Shown: positions 45,761-59,300 of the stretch, piece by piece | Layout: every line of letters begins with the position of its first letter | Numbering within the stretch: the stretch's first letter is position 1 | From: Carnegiea gigantea | Lineage: Eukaryota > Streptophyta > Magnoliopsida > Caryophyllales > Cactaceae | Reading direction: 5' to 3' | Assembly (NCBI GenBank): GCA_029747015.1 | Contig: JAKOGI010000182.1 | Span: 762,001-826,000 of the forward strand | DNA: 64,000 bases | Position numbers and translations under genes: made by a program | Notes under the pieces: model-generated | Databases searched by the model: none | Told to the model about the DNA's origin: nothing | The model's input: the letters and a program-made list of their open reading frames with translations, nothing else

Positions 45761-47952
45761 TTTGTTATACCATCAGCTGGTATGGGCATGTTTTTCGGCT
45801 GGTGAATAGTAACACTGATAAGATGCAATTTCCGGGAAAAAACACAGCAACAAACACTCAAAAAGATATAAGAAAAGGCATAAGAAAAAGGCCTATTCCT
45901 CTTTCTGAACTTCTTACAATATAATTGTTTCACATCATTACCATGTCCGGTGAACAATCATCCTTTTTTTCCTTTTTTTTGGGGGGTGTCATTTCCAGAT
46001 GAAAGGAAGAGGAAATTAACCTTGGGGGGGGGGGGGGGTTCAACCATTGACCTTCCACACACATAGAAGAGGAAGTATCCGAACCCATAATAAGACATAT
46101 GCTCAGTCTTGTTATTTCAGTTGCTACCTATGTAAGCTGCTAAATTTGTATGTTTAGTAGAAGTTCATGTTCCTACCTTAGCAATCTGAGAGGCATTCCT
46201 ACTGCTTTGTTAGGATTTCTTATTTCAGCCGTCTATTCAGTTACGGCCTTGCAGAAACCCTGCACTTCTTTTGTGTCTCTTAACTAGTATCTCTTCGACT
46301 AATCAGCATGGGTTCATTTGTCAAAACTTCAAAAGTATGGCTATGCATATCAATGGCTTTTTGATCTCTTAAGGTGGAAAATTTTGGAAACTGCTGACAG
46401 CAAGGTTTACATTCAAACATCCTAATGTCAGCTTCTTCTTGGCTCTTTTATACCGTCAATGTCAACCAATCACACCATAAGTCGCAAAATTTCCTCTTGG
46501 ACTTCTTATCTTCTCATCCATAAGTCACAAAGTCAAAGAGGATAGTCTCCTTGAGACTCTCCTTAACTTGTGACTTAGTAAGGGTTGTCTTTTGTGGCAC
46601 CTTGCTGGACCCTCAGTCATATATAATTTGCCGAGTTTGCTTCCTCCAGCTATGTTGAGGAACTGACAATTGATACATAATGGAAGATGACGATGTCAAG
46701 AGTTTATGGGTCTTGGTTTCAATTCATCATCAGACATATGCCTTTCAATTTTTCTCACCCTTTCATTTCCCCATTTGCTGACGCACAATACTGTAAAGTT
46801 GAATTACTCAGTTGTGAAGATACTCTGTTTCCACCCATTGTGTAAAGGCATATTCAATTTACTACAGATTTTGCATCTGGAGAACCAACAAACCAACATC
46901 AGCCAACAAATATATATCACACCACAGCAATGTCTCAGGAGTTGAAATGCATGCTACCTTACCTACAGCAAGAGCTTCCAAAGAGCTTACCAGGAGGCTA
47001 CATATCTAAAGGACAAAAACAAAGAATAATTAAATCATAATCCAATGAAAAGTTTCCCAAAATCTTTACTTTGCACATACTGTGATGATGATTTGGCTTC
47101 GTACCCCCCCCCCCAAAAAAAAAACCTTTAGGCTTATTGTCCGGGTGCAATTGGATTTTTATTAATACAACCAGTTCACCACTATATACGCAGAAGCAAA
47201 TGGAGGCTCTCATATAAGAAATTATGAGGAAAATGCAAGCCAAATTGGAAAACATTGAACCGAACTACTAGTAATGCTACTGTAACTTCTTTTCTCTTCT
47301 CTTCATCCCAAATCTTGCACTAATTGGATTAAAGGTCAATGACAAGAGAGAGTGTATAGGGAGGTTAATTAACCCCCTTTTACCAAGGGTGGAGGAGAAT
47401 GGGAATCTTTCACTCCCATTAACTCCCAATAGCCAATTTTTTTGTTTACCTGCAGAATATGGGCAAAAGGGCAGATGGAAAGGTAGACAATTTTTTCAGA
47501 AAAAGGTTTTCACCAGTCTTGTCTATTCCGTGCTCTCCCCTCCTCCTCCCCTTTCAAGCAAATACAAGTAAGGATAAGTAACTCCAATTCTCTTTGGATT
47601 AATGAACAATGATTAACATAGAAAGGATTTGGATAAGTCAAGAAGCAATCAGTGAATATGTTGGACAAATACAAGGCAATTTTCAAACATGTTGATCATG
47701 ATACAAATGCCTCATGCTGCATGCTTGACCAAAGTTTGGTGCCCTTTCATAATCGTAAATATTCACTGAATCAATTATGCGACCATTCACATTTGCAAGA
47801 GTCCAAGTTCAGTTGCTTGTAGGTCAGAACTTTGTAAACATGCTTTGCAGAAACAGAGAATGACATTCCCTTCTAGGGACTGTAATATTAAACAAATGAC
47901 TCATAAAACAAAGCAGAGAAACTCATGACATCATAAACAAATACCGTACAGC

Positions 47953-48040
47953 ATACCTGTAATTAAGTCCAAGGAGGCTGACACCCTGATGATAGCCTTG
48001 CCCTTTAATTGCTATAGCTGAAGTTTTTATTACAATAGCT
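47953..48040 (-). other. Exon-like reading, unidentified
   Basis: A minus-strand frame reads IVIKTSAIAIKGQGYHQGVS then LLGLNYR up to a donor AG|GTATGC. The acceptor is not clear because a TGA lies in frame just upstream. It may belong with the pieces at 45.7 and 44.2 kb. Confidence 0.35.
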
Positions 48041-48954
48041 CTAACAATATTTCATCCTTTAAGGTCCATTTGCCTGCAAAATGAAAATGGGAATTAAACA
48101 CCTCTATTGTTGTTCATCAGAAAATACAGTCAATAATCACTAACCAAATTTGTTTTTCCGCCTAATCTAGATCTCTCCAATGTTAGTACACTCACTCTTG
48201 GTTTTTTTGTGGTTCACACAAAAGTTTCCTTATTCATATGTCAAGATCCATAGAAATTTTAGTAATCAAAAGTAACCAAACTTACCCAGACAAATGACTG
48301 CAGAAAACGAAATGCGTGGAACCAAGTGGTATTGATAGAAATATAAAAACCTCATGTTCCATTGATAACACTCTCTTTCATCCATATACTCATAATCAAT
48401 CCTTTGACTTTAAAATCTATTCTGATCTCACTGCATCAGGACAGATATATAGTGTTTTTGCCTCAAACAACGATTCCAATGGGCACGTTTTAATGCCTCA
48501 ACCCAACTAAGTCAATGGATGATCACCACCAACCCCAACTAAGAAGAGTAGGAGGCTCTAGCAATGAAACCACTGAATATCAACACCCCATAAAGTTCGA
48601 AATCAAATTATTCATTATCTCACTGAAGCTGAAATCCAAGGCCCCGAAGCATAGCACATCACATCTAGGCAACTATGGGTACAACCCAAAGTCAGAGGGC
48701 CTCCATCAGAATGCCCCATCGTCATAACCACCTTCCATATTCTCTCACTATCACAATCCCACAGCTCGTAAGTTTTAAAAATGGTTGAATCATGAACTCT
48801 CCAAACCCGAAAAATAAACCCATACAATTTAATTTCAGTACTCTTTAACATTGTTCATGAGTACCTTAAGACCAAAGCCAATCCATAACATGTCAAACAT
48901 TCAACATGGCATGATATCAATCCACAGTGTAAACAATTTACATATACATACTTG

Positions 48955-49170
48955 GAGACTCGGGATCTCAGCATAAAATGCGAAGGTTGCTTAAAGCCGG
49001 CCGGCCGATAGGCAAAAGAAAATCAACGTCTGACGTTCTGATCTGAGTAGGCTCACAATAGGGAATACTCTAACCCTGGGAACCGGGCCTGGCCATCCTT
49101 CGTTTGCGGTTGACGTTCCGGCCCGTCGACAGCTTTGCGTTTTGATCTGGTTCGATTCATGATCGCATCT
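48955..49170 (-). other. GC-richer block, possible first exon of an unidentified minus-strand gene
   Basis: Base composition is clearly richer in G and C than its surroundings. A minus-strand ATG at about 49159 opens a basic, hydrophilic reading (MNRTRSKRKAVDGPERQPQT...) of about 35 residues, and a strong donor CAA|GTATGT lies near 48958. Together with the exon-like pieces downstream this may be the 5' end of a gene. Product unknown. Confidence 0.3.
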
Positions 49171-49199
49171 TAAAACGTTTTCCGGTCGGCCATCAAAAA

Positions 49200-52100
49200 A
49201 AAGAAAGAAACAATTATCCTGTCACTATCTCATTTTGATTCTTCTTGGCCCATACTAAATATTAACTCTAGGATCTTTTGTGCTCACGTGGATGATAAGA
49301 AAGCTCTACTATTACTGTATGAATCACCAACCAAATGTCGTTCCATACCAAACATGCAGTCCATGCACTCATAGCTTCTCAAGTCTAAAATCATTATTAT
49401 TATTATTTTTAAAAAAACTGATTTAGGTGGCACCAGTTAAGCATTCATGTCAACAAATAATAAATACCAATCATATGCACTTCTAGAGTAATTCATGGGC
49501 ATGTTTATACTCAAGTTATGCATCACTAATCCAAATGATATGTCTGTTGGGCACATTTGTACTCACCAAAATGTTCATCATCATTGTGCGCATAATTTAG
49601 TCCACTATCTTGAAATTTTAAATTTCATCTTCCCAAGGGGACTCACATTTCGTAAGGAAGACTTCGACTCACATCTTTAGGAAAAGATAATATCAACTCA
49701 CCTTGGCCATAGGTCCATACCTACCATACATTACTTAAATTTAAGCCCAATTTGAGATGACTTATTCTCATAGGCAATTTGACGAAAAGCTTACTTCTCT
49801 ACATGGAAGAAACTTACACCTAGCGACTTTTAAGTGAAATTTTAACTAACAAAAGTATAAAAAGTAGCTTACGTCCAAAACTTGGGTTAAAGTTTGTAAA
49901 GAAGCAGTAATCCGGAAGGCAGAAACTCGTTTTTGGGTATAAATGAACCCTGGCATATCTTATGTATTAACTCTAGTCACGGCGATCATGCACTCATTCA
50001 AAGATAATGCATGACTGTGTAGCAGACTAGCAGTAATCACAGTATCATTATCACACATAATATCACAAGTAATCAGATCTCAAATTACCATTCAGCATGG
50101 ATTCATTCAATGGCTCGAAACAACAAAGCAGTTGTAATACCAAATCAAGGCATCCAAATAGTTCATCATTATTACTCAACTTTTGATAAAATCAACCAGA
50201 ACTCATGAGATATGCGCCGTAATCAAATTCTGCCAAATTCAACCCTGAACCCTCAGACTTTAATTAATTGTTGTTTTATATAGCTTGTTTTATATGAATA
50301 ATATGTCCTCAGTTATAAAATAATACCTCAAATGAATAACAAATGGTTATCTTGACATTTTATGGATTATTTTGTGAGATTCAATTTGTAGATATCATAT
50401 ATTATGCCTGGTTGAATTCAGTACTAGAACATCGCTAACAGGTGACGTGTTCTGTAAAGCAACAAAAGTATCTTTGAATTTGATGGTGAATCAAACCATC
50501 ATTATGAACCCTTAACGCAATGAAATTTCAATATTATTTACATGAAGTCAGAGATAGTGAACTAAAATTTTAACACTAAATGATCAAAATATGTTCATAG
50601 TTCCATTTGCACACTATGTCACAATTAGACATTAAGCCACAAAATTTACAAGCATGTAACCATTATAACATCATAATATCACAAAAAGCACTGAATAAAA
50701 TTCCCTATAGTTAGCAACAGATCATATTAAACTGATCTTAGTTCGTTTAGATTAAAAACTAAGAATTTTCTCCCTCAGATAAACGATTTAACTAGCTTCT
50801 TCTTCTCCCTCATATCTTCCTTCTCTTCCATCCGTGAGGCCAAAGCTGCACATCTCTCTCCTCTTTCCCCTCTCTTTCTCAAAGTATATGTGTTGTGTGT
50901 GAAAACAATTGGCAAGAGCTAATGTTTTCTTCATACAGTGCCTTTCATTATGCTTGGATATACACTTCAAATCTTCATTTTACTTGACACATCAGGATCT
51001 TAGGTGTCACTTCTCCTTGCTTTGTGTTATTTTAGCATTTTCCTCCTACTACCCCCTATAATAGCCTTGTACTATAATAACTCTTGCCAAAACTTTTAAA
51101 AAGAGAAGGCTGGCTTGTACAGAAGAAAAGGCAACATACGGACATAGATAAAGAAAAAGGGAGAAAATGGACTGAATTTTCCATCCCTTAAACATGTGTC
51201 AATGATGTTAATGCATAAAGGGACGTTTAAGGAAGTAATTAGTACAGCCTTATCACAAATTATCAAATAAAAAGTTTTTGGTATGTCCAAGGAATCAAGG
51301 TTATGAATATAGAAGTGAGAATTTTTTATTTTCAAGATAGAATTAAGTAGCCGTGAAGCTCAAAAGCCCACAAAGGCAAACTGATAAGTAAATTGACAAA
51401 AAGAAATAATCATCAAGCTTATCATGCAGCTAAAAACAAAAAATACCAACATGTATGATATAACAAAGTAGCTGCATCCTATCAATGACAGACAAAGCTT
51501 GAAAAGAAATTTGGAAGCAACAGGTTCACTTTGGATCCGCCAATAGGATTTGTTTTAATAATTGAAATACATCCTCTTTAACTGCTCACTTGACAACAAG
51601 GATGCAAACCTTTTTATCCATCGGATTGACCAATAAAATACTTGAAGAGTGCCAATTAAGCCGTGCAATTAATAAATGAAGAAACAAAACATCAAGATCA
51701 GGCCTTACTTTATAGTTACCTAGTCATCAAAGATTCAACTTCAATCGAATCAACACACATGATTCTCTGATATTGGTAGTTAAGGTAGGTTTCAAGTCTC
51801 AAGAAATGAGAAAATATCTGAGTATTGACTGCTTCCAAAGAGAAGAGGACCCCTAAAATTGACATTTGATGGTAGCATTCCATTTACTTCAGTTTTTAGG
51901 ATCATAGAACTTCCTATCAAATAACTAAACAATATAGACTTTCAACTCTCCTATCCCCTTTGTCATCAGCACAAGGATTGAGAGGAAAATTTGCCCCTGT
52001 GAGTGCAATCGAGATAACACCAGTGAAATCTCAAAACCATGCTATTAGAAATATTGTGGAAGAGGCCATGCTGTTGTTTTATAAAGCTGCATTATGGTGC

Positions 52101-52780
52101 TTACTCAATATTGCACTTTAGTAAAATTTGAAGGACTTATCAACATAGTTTGAAGAACTTATCAACCTACTCTATCCGAATAAATAAATAATCCTTGAAT
52201 TAGATTCCCTGTGCTTGCTGATACAAGAAAGTATAATGAATTTTCTAAGTCAGTACTTCAGTTGAAATTTCCTCTCAATACTCAATAGTTAATAAATGTC
52301 AATTTTATGTATTTACGGATCAATTTTGTAAGAGAATGATGTTTTGGACCGTGTTCAACAAGTTTTATGCGCCAGGAGTACTGTACAAACAGTAGAACAT
52401 AACAGTCCTAGCATATGAGAATTGCAGATCACATCTACAAAACGATGTTCAGTCATCACAGTCACTGAAAAACCACGACGAGAAGGGTGCAACATAGCAT
52501 TGGTACTAAGGTTTTATTTATGCTTACTCTATCAATCAGCACATGCCACATTGCCCAAGGCATAAAGAAGCACATCATAGGACACATCATATGAATAAAA
52601 TTTGTATGCAAAGGCAGCCCAATATGAAAATAACAGGATAAAGCTATGACTGAAAAACACATGCAGATTCTGATGTGGTATTCCAATAACGCATTAATTA
52701 TATAAGTAGTTTGCGTAGGCACCTAACATTGTTCTTCTTCAATGCTGAGTTCAGCCCACTAATATAACCCTATATCCACC
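49200..52780. other. Intergenic AT-rich DNA
   Basis: No coding exon or named repeat recognised. The part nearest 52780 is the bZIP upstream region. Confidence 0.4.
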
Positions 52781-52782
52781 CA

Positions 52783-52790
52783 CTATATAA
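52783..52790 (+). promoter_or_regulatory. TATA box of the bZIP gene
   Basis: ctatataa lies 78 bp upstream of the bZIP start codon, a normal plant spacing. The predicted start of transcription is near 52815. Confidence 0.6.
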
Positions 52791-52867
52791 GCATCTATAC
52801 TTCACTGTTATGCATCTCTATTCCCTCAAAACATATCCCAACAGAAGTCTAAAACCAAATCAGAGCC

Positions 52868-53395
52868 ATGAACCCACACAAGGTAGCAGGAACAAACTAT
52901 ATGCCTGTTGAAATTGAAAGCATATTTCCATTCAACTTTAGCCTAGTACAGAATGACTTACCAAGTCGCCAACCTTCCCTTGGTGCCCATGAATTGGCCT
53001 TTCAACCCCAACAGTTCAGCTGCAGCAGCTCAACATCAGATGAAGTAGAAGAGCAACACCAGAAACTTATTGATGAAAGGAAACGAAGGCGAATGATTTC
53101 AAACAGAGAATCCGCTCGTAGGTCAAGGATGCGGAAGAAGAGGCAACTTCATGAACTGTGGTCACAGATGGTACAGCTCAGGATGGAGAACCATGACCTC
53201 ATGGAAAAGCTCAACAATTTATCTGAATCTCATGATCAGATTCTGCTGGAAAATAAACGGCTCAAGGAGGAAGTTTCTAACCTCCGTCAAATGATGGCAT
53301 ACTTGCCGCTCAACACTGATGATTTCCACAGCGCTTTGACAGATCTGGAAGCTGTACCTTGCACTACAGCAGGACAACACAAATTTGAGACTTAG
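52868..53395 (+). CDS. Group-S bZIP transcription factor (AtbZIP42/43-like)
   Basis: An intronless 175-residue protein, the usual size and structure for group-S plant bZIPs. The basic region is at about 70-92 with the N-X7-R signature (N79, R87) inside [17 protein letters not shown], which contacts ACGT-core DNA. A leucine zipper follows with heptad residues L97, L104, L111, L118, I125, L132 and L139. The WSQ and NLSESHD motifs in the zipper point to the AtbZIP42/43 subgroup. It is a nuclear factor, usually working as a homo- or heterodimer. The N-terminal 55 residues are Ser/Gln/Pro-rich and unstructured. A TATA box is at 52783. Confidence 0.93.
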   Translation: MNPHKVAGTNYMPVEIESIFPFNFSLVQNDLPSRQPSLGAHELAFQPQQFSCSSSTSDEVEEQHQKLIDERKRRRMISNRESARRSRMRKKRQLHELWSQMVQLRMENHDLMEKLNNLSESHDQILLENKRLKEEVSNLRQMMAYLPLNTDDFHSALTDLEAVPCTTAGQHKFET

Positions 53396-56300
53396 GATCT
53401 CTGCATCACAGTTCCTTGGATTCATTAATCCGAAAAACAGAAATTGGTAAAAATAGAAGTTGGTGCAGTAGCAGACATAGACTTAGATAATCATGACTGC
53501 AATAATTTGAAGCACTTATTATGCTTTTCTTCTCCTTCTACCATGCAGCAAGCTCCCATGTGTAATCTAGAGCATCAAACAGGTAGATTTTTGCAAAACC
53601 GATGTATATCTCATTGATGTACCAAACCAGTGTTACCCAGACTCATCCATACCTGTGGAGCGTCAAATGTCTGACCCATGTCCAGGGTCAACTTGGCATT
53701 ATTATGAAAATTTTGTGTGCCTCTAGTCTAAAAAGAAGAAACACATATTCACATATTTATACATATGTTAACAGTACCAAGCATTTGACAGATCACAAAG
53801 GTATTTCAGGTGAAATGAAGGGTTTGAATAGTATATTAACCAACAAAGCCAAAACCCCAAAGCTCATTGAAGTGGGAAATACAGCATATGAGATATGATA
53901 ACCCTACCTTCACAATTGCACAGGGGTCCTTTGTTGATCCTATTTTTGAGAAATTTTGCTTTCTTGCATCAGTAATAAAAAACTGAAAATTTACCCGGTT
54001 ATGGACTCATTAGCTGCTTGAAAGGGGATGGAGTGGATAAAATGGATCTTGCAGATGCAAGGTCTCACGAAGGAAGTTCAGCTGCTATCAATGCACATAA
54101 CTTACACTCTTTTACAGCTGAGTGCAGAATAACACAATTATATGGCTCAGCCCACAGAATAACACAATCAGTTGCAAGGCTACAGGATAGAAAATAGACC
54201 ATAAAACACCAATTGGCATACATATTATGAACCAGAAGAATCGTCAGACCCTACTTTCAAATATAATCCTTAAGATCTTTCCTAATGCACATATTATAGA
54301 GTCAGACCCTACTTTCAAATATAATCCTTAAGATCTTTCTTAGTGATGTTTTTGTCACAGTGATGAATATTATGAACCAGAAGAATATAATGCAGCAAGT
54401 TGTTCACCGAGATATAGATTCCTGGATTACGATGACCGATAATTGGGACACCGGAACGCAATTAGCCAAAGTAGCTCGCCAGGGACACAATGACGCAATT
54501 ATTAGAAGACCAAACCATTCGAAGATTATATTAAACTTCTCACTTTTAAGCACAGTGTTTAAAATTCCTTTCTAGTGTTGGTGGATTGAGAGTTTAACCA
54601 AGTTGTAAGCATAAATGACCAGGTGTTCGCCAAGTTAGTTATCACTATCCATTTTCATCTATGAATATGATCGCTATTATATTTCGGGAGCATCGGATCT
54701 TATGGCTTTTGAAGACCTGTAGAATTTGGCACAGCCCACCAAACCAACCCCCACCCTTTTTATAAAAAAGCCAAAAAGACTACAACCCATTGTAGGAGTT
54801 AAATGTTAGGCCACAATGGACTTATCCTCTTGGGACCAATCACTTTTTATGATGACATGAGGGGAGAGAAATGAAGGAAAAAGAGCTTGTCCATACAGTG
54901 ACAAAATGGAGACACGAGGAGCCAGATTTAAAAAGTACACATTCTGTCATGGTAAGAAGTTTCCAAATATATCGATCCTAAAAAAGTGAAATGCTTCATG
55001 CATTAACCAATGGCCTAAAGGAAAATTTTGAGGACCTCCAGCACATTATGAATGGTAAATGATGGGGTTCTATTATAGCATCATCATGTGTCCCCAGAAA
55101 AGGGAGAGAGATTAAAATAATGGGATGATTTAAGAAATTCTCTTACACCTAGTTATCGAATCAAGTTATAAATATCTAAAGTCAAGCATACTCATTTAAC
55201 CAACCCCCCTTTTTGTTGTCTTTTCTTTTTTTGGGGGGGGGGGGCTCATAAACTAAGTTTAACAATGACCTGTGACGAATAACTACTACCACTGTGTTAT
55301 TACTATTTACTTAGTATTATTTTCACCCTCAATGCCACCCTTCCACCTATTTCTACTAATCTTTTCCCATTTTCAGGTGCTTTTCTATGATCAGGGAAAG
55401 TGCTTTACTCGGCCACAAGCAAGTCTATCTACATTTTACCATCCCTAAAGTCACTTGTAGAAGTACTACAATACTTGTGGTTGGTTAATCTTGCTGCATC
55501 CATGCTAACCCAACTTGACAGAGGATGGCAGGATGCTTACTATCACACTTCTGATAACAATCAGATAAAAAGATCAGTCACCAGCAAATTAGGTGCTTAC
55601 TGATCTCAATCTGCAATGAAAACCTTTGAAGAAGAGACTTTCATTTGAAGTCACACTCAGTTGCCAGAAATGGCCTCTCTTTATGGTTCTGTGAAAGGTG
55701 GTTCTCTGCTAATCCAACTATGTGACAAAGCTAAGCCCAATCTTATTTAATTTGATTTCTCCCTGCAAAAAAGGGGGGGGGGGGCAGAATACAAAGACGT
55801 TAAAGGGGGCATGTACCCTTGTAAAAGTTGGAGGCTTTCATACCCTTTCGCAAATGTAAAAGACCACTTTTAATGCTGCCTATGACATATCATTAAACAA
55901 TTCTAAAGCCATCACTATTGACAACATTAGAACATGACAAAACCATGGCATCAAGATTTCACAGGTAAAAAAATAAAAAAGAAGAGCAGCATATTGATAA
56001 CATCAGCCATGATATTCAAGCAGTCAATCAAAGAAGAATCTCCATGTTTCCTGCTCCAGGCCGCTAAACAGTTCCTTACTCTTCTCTTCTTCATGAGCTA
56101 AGTAAAAATTAAAGCACTGATCTTGACCTCGACAAGTGTCCATTAGCATGTTTTAGTTGGGAAAGCACGTTTGCTCTTTTGAAAATTAAGAGAGGAAGTG
56201 GAATTACTAGAAACACAGCATTGATCCATATATTTAATTGTGACTTATAAAAGCTTTTTTTTAACAATAAAAGAGAAGAAGATAGACCAAGTATACTACA

Positions 56301-59300
56301 ACAACCCACCACCTAATGTAGATCTCGCCTTAGGTATGAGGATATCCAAATATAGGAAGCCTTACAGCTCTAAGAGATCTATAGAAAAAAAAAATTGCAG
56401 AAAATGGTTTTCAGCTTTGACGAACTAAAATCTTTTGCAAGAAAGATATCAAAAGAACAAGGAATAAGGTAACAGGAGTAAGTAGCACACAAACACAACC
56501 AATAACTATTACAAGGCAAGCCATCCAAACAACTACAAGGTTGGAATGTTTTAATCTCCAATAGAGGGCGAAAGTGCTTGAAGGGTCCAAGTACACAAGT
56601 TGTTTGTAAGCAGAACTGCAATTTAGGGGCAAGAGTGATTATTCAGTGCCCAGGTCTTGCTTCCTAAATCTTCATCTCAATTGGAGCCACTTCCCACCTT
56701 CCCTCCAATCACTTCATTTCTTATGCCATCCAATCTTGAAAGGCCATTCATCCATCTAATAGCAAGACTGTAACCATCATCTTTTGAAATTGAGTCTCCA
56801 AATCGGCTACTGTTTTGGGTTGTACAATTAGGTAGATCTGATCACCATATGACAAAACATTCCTTCAGTCTTCTAGGTCTTTTTATCACACAATATTGCA
56901 AATGCATTTCTCCATTTCTGCCATCCCAACTACATATGGTGAAGAGTATTCTCATTTGACATCACTTTGCCCTCTATAATTAAGCCCGAGTATTTAAACT
57001 CTCCAACCCTCTGTATTTCAATACCACCAGTGGTAACTTCTCCGTTTCTTTCTTCCTCCCCCTTATACACCTTACACTGTAAGCACTTTGTCTTCAACCT
57101 GCTTAATCTAAAATGCTTAAGACTCCACTACAACTCCAACATGTTGTATGACAAATTTTTGGAACCGCCTTTGTATTAGCATATTCTAAATGCAAGTCTA
57201 TAACAGATACAATAATGGCTGATCTTCTTTTGGTATAATATATTCTGGAACCAACTTTTTTGGTATACTATCTAAGAGGCTTTTGAAAAATGACAAGCTC
57301 CTAAGGTCTACTCATGGAGCAGCAAGAACCAGTGAACTCATCCTAACAATAGGTCTAGAAAGATTTAGCATTCAAGGTCTATGAAACTTTTTCCATAGCA
57401 AGTAATTAAGGACCAGTATGAGCCTATCATCCCAGGTTATGGAGAAAACTAGGATAAAATCGATAGAAATAGAAGGTCGAGGAGAAGTCTACTAAGAGTA
57501 AATAGCAGGTAATAAAACAGAGGTAAATCACAGGACAAGTGGCGGCAGGAATAGACTTAATAATGACAATTTTGACAGCAATGAGAAGAATTGAAAATTC
57601 AGTTAGTCAAGAAACCAGAGCAAATATAACACTTTTTGCTGGGAACACTGGATAAAGAATGAGATCAAGTCCGCGAAACTTAGAGTAATGATTAAAAAAT
57701 ATATATTTGTCTGCTTTCCTATTATTTCCCTTGGGGGGGGGAGATTAGCTAAAATATGGCAATTCAACAGAGATGAATTGACAGACAGTGCAACAGTTTA
57801 TAACCATGGTTTTTTGGCAAAGGCTTCGAAATTAAGGTTCTTGTTTTCTTTCTATTCATTTTTCTCTCTGCAGGACATACAAAAGAATTCGTATGTGTAC
57901 AGCACTTTTAAGCTGTTAACTACAGCAAAGGATTCATCCGAATAAGGGTCTCAAGTTTACATATGCACAAATCAACACATTGCCAACTTCAAGAACGATG
58001 CAGTGTGTTTTGCTCCAAGAGTCCTTATCACATCAAGAGGTTGGTCCTGAATAGGATCCAGGATCTTGTTTTCTATGTCCCTGCTCCCCATCCCCTGAAA
58101 ATTGTGGGTCCTATATTGCGATTGAGGTCATCAGCATTAAGGGATATAAGCACTACTGGTCGTCTCTTTTGTTTCATTCATCTTTACTTAATCAACATGC
58201 AATAATCTTCTCACGTTGCAAAAGACCAGCCCACTTGCAGAACTTCTGTGCAAGTCTTCACATTGACATAGAAAAAAGTCAGAGACAAATTGATCTCAAT
58301 ATCACGTGAACTTTCCCTTGACCAAAACCTATAAAGAAAATCAAACACAGCAAGTTGGCCAAACAATGGGGAAAAAGGGCAAGAAACTGTTTGCTAAAAC
58401 TATGTTCCTTTTCCCTTTAACCCTTTCCTGATGAAAATTTACATAGCAGAAGGGGACAGAGAAAGAATACTTTAACTACATTGCCATAGGTACCAACTTC
58501 CCGTTCCAAGTGCTCAATGAGTCAGGAAAGTTAAATAAAAACACAACCATCATCCCCATATTTGGTGAGTTACTACTCATTCCAATCGGCATTATCACAG
58601 ATTCACAGGGAGGTTGGATTATACAATTAACTGCAATCAAACTTACCATTTAATGGTGTTAACATAACCAAAGGCCAAAACAGCTTTCAAGTTTTACCTC
58701 CAATGACCATCAAGCCACCAGAACATCACAAGTCCAAGTGAGAGGTGCCACATTCCCACTACATGAGCAAGGGTGCAGGTGATTGACTGCTCACTTTCAC
58801 TTTATCAAGAGTGTGGATGACAACAAACTGTGGTTAGGCCCTCCTGATTACAGCGCCCCCTCCCCCCACCCCCCCAACTTGCAGCCAACCTTACCAATGC
58901 TCGCTTGCTAAGGTCTGAGTAAATTGAAAAAAAGAAAAAGGACCAAAATTTGTTAGGATAACTATCACCATATATAAATTGAAGTACTATTTTGTCACAG
59001 GTGCAATTAGTATATACATTCCCCATCCCCCCACCCCCACCCCCTTAAAAATTATTTAAAAAAACAGAAGAAAAAAGAACCTTGATGTAAAAACATACGA
59101 TAGCGCACACCTCAAGGGCAAGATGAACAAATTCACATCTGATAAAGCTTTTGCAAAACCTTATCATGTTTTTAACCCTGAATATCCAGCAAATCAACTT
59201 GCTTCCTCTGCACATATTTTTGTAAGAGGGTACTCTCATGCTTTAGAAAAAGTACTTAAAAATTCAGCAGAGTTGTCAAACATGTGTGAAATATCAAATA

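Noticed and set aside
52810..52914. ATG upstream of and overlapping the bZIP start, a possible regulatory uORF
   Set aside because: It lies almost at the predicted transcription start given the TATA box at 52783, so it may not be in the mRNA. Its peptide does not resemble the sucrose-control uORF of group-S1 bZIPs.
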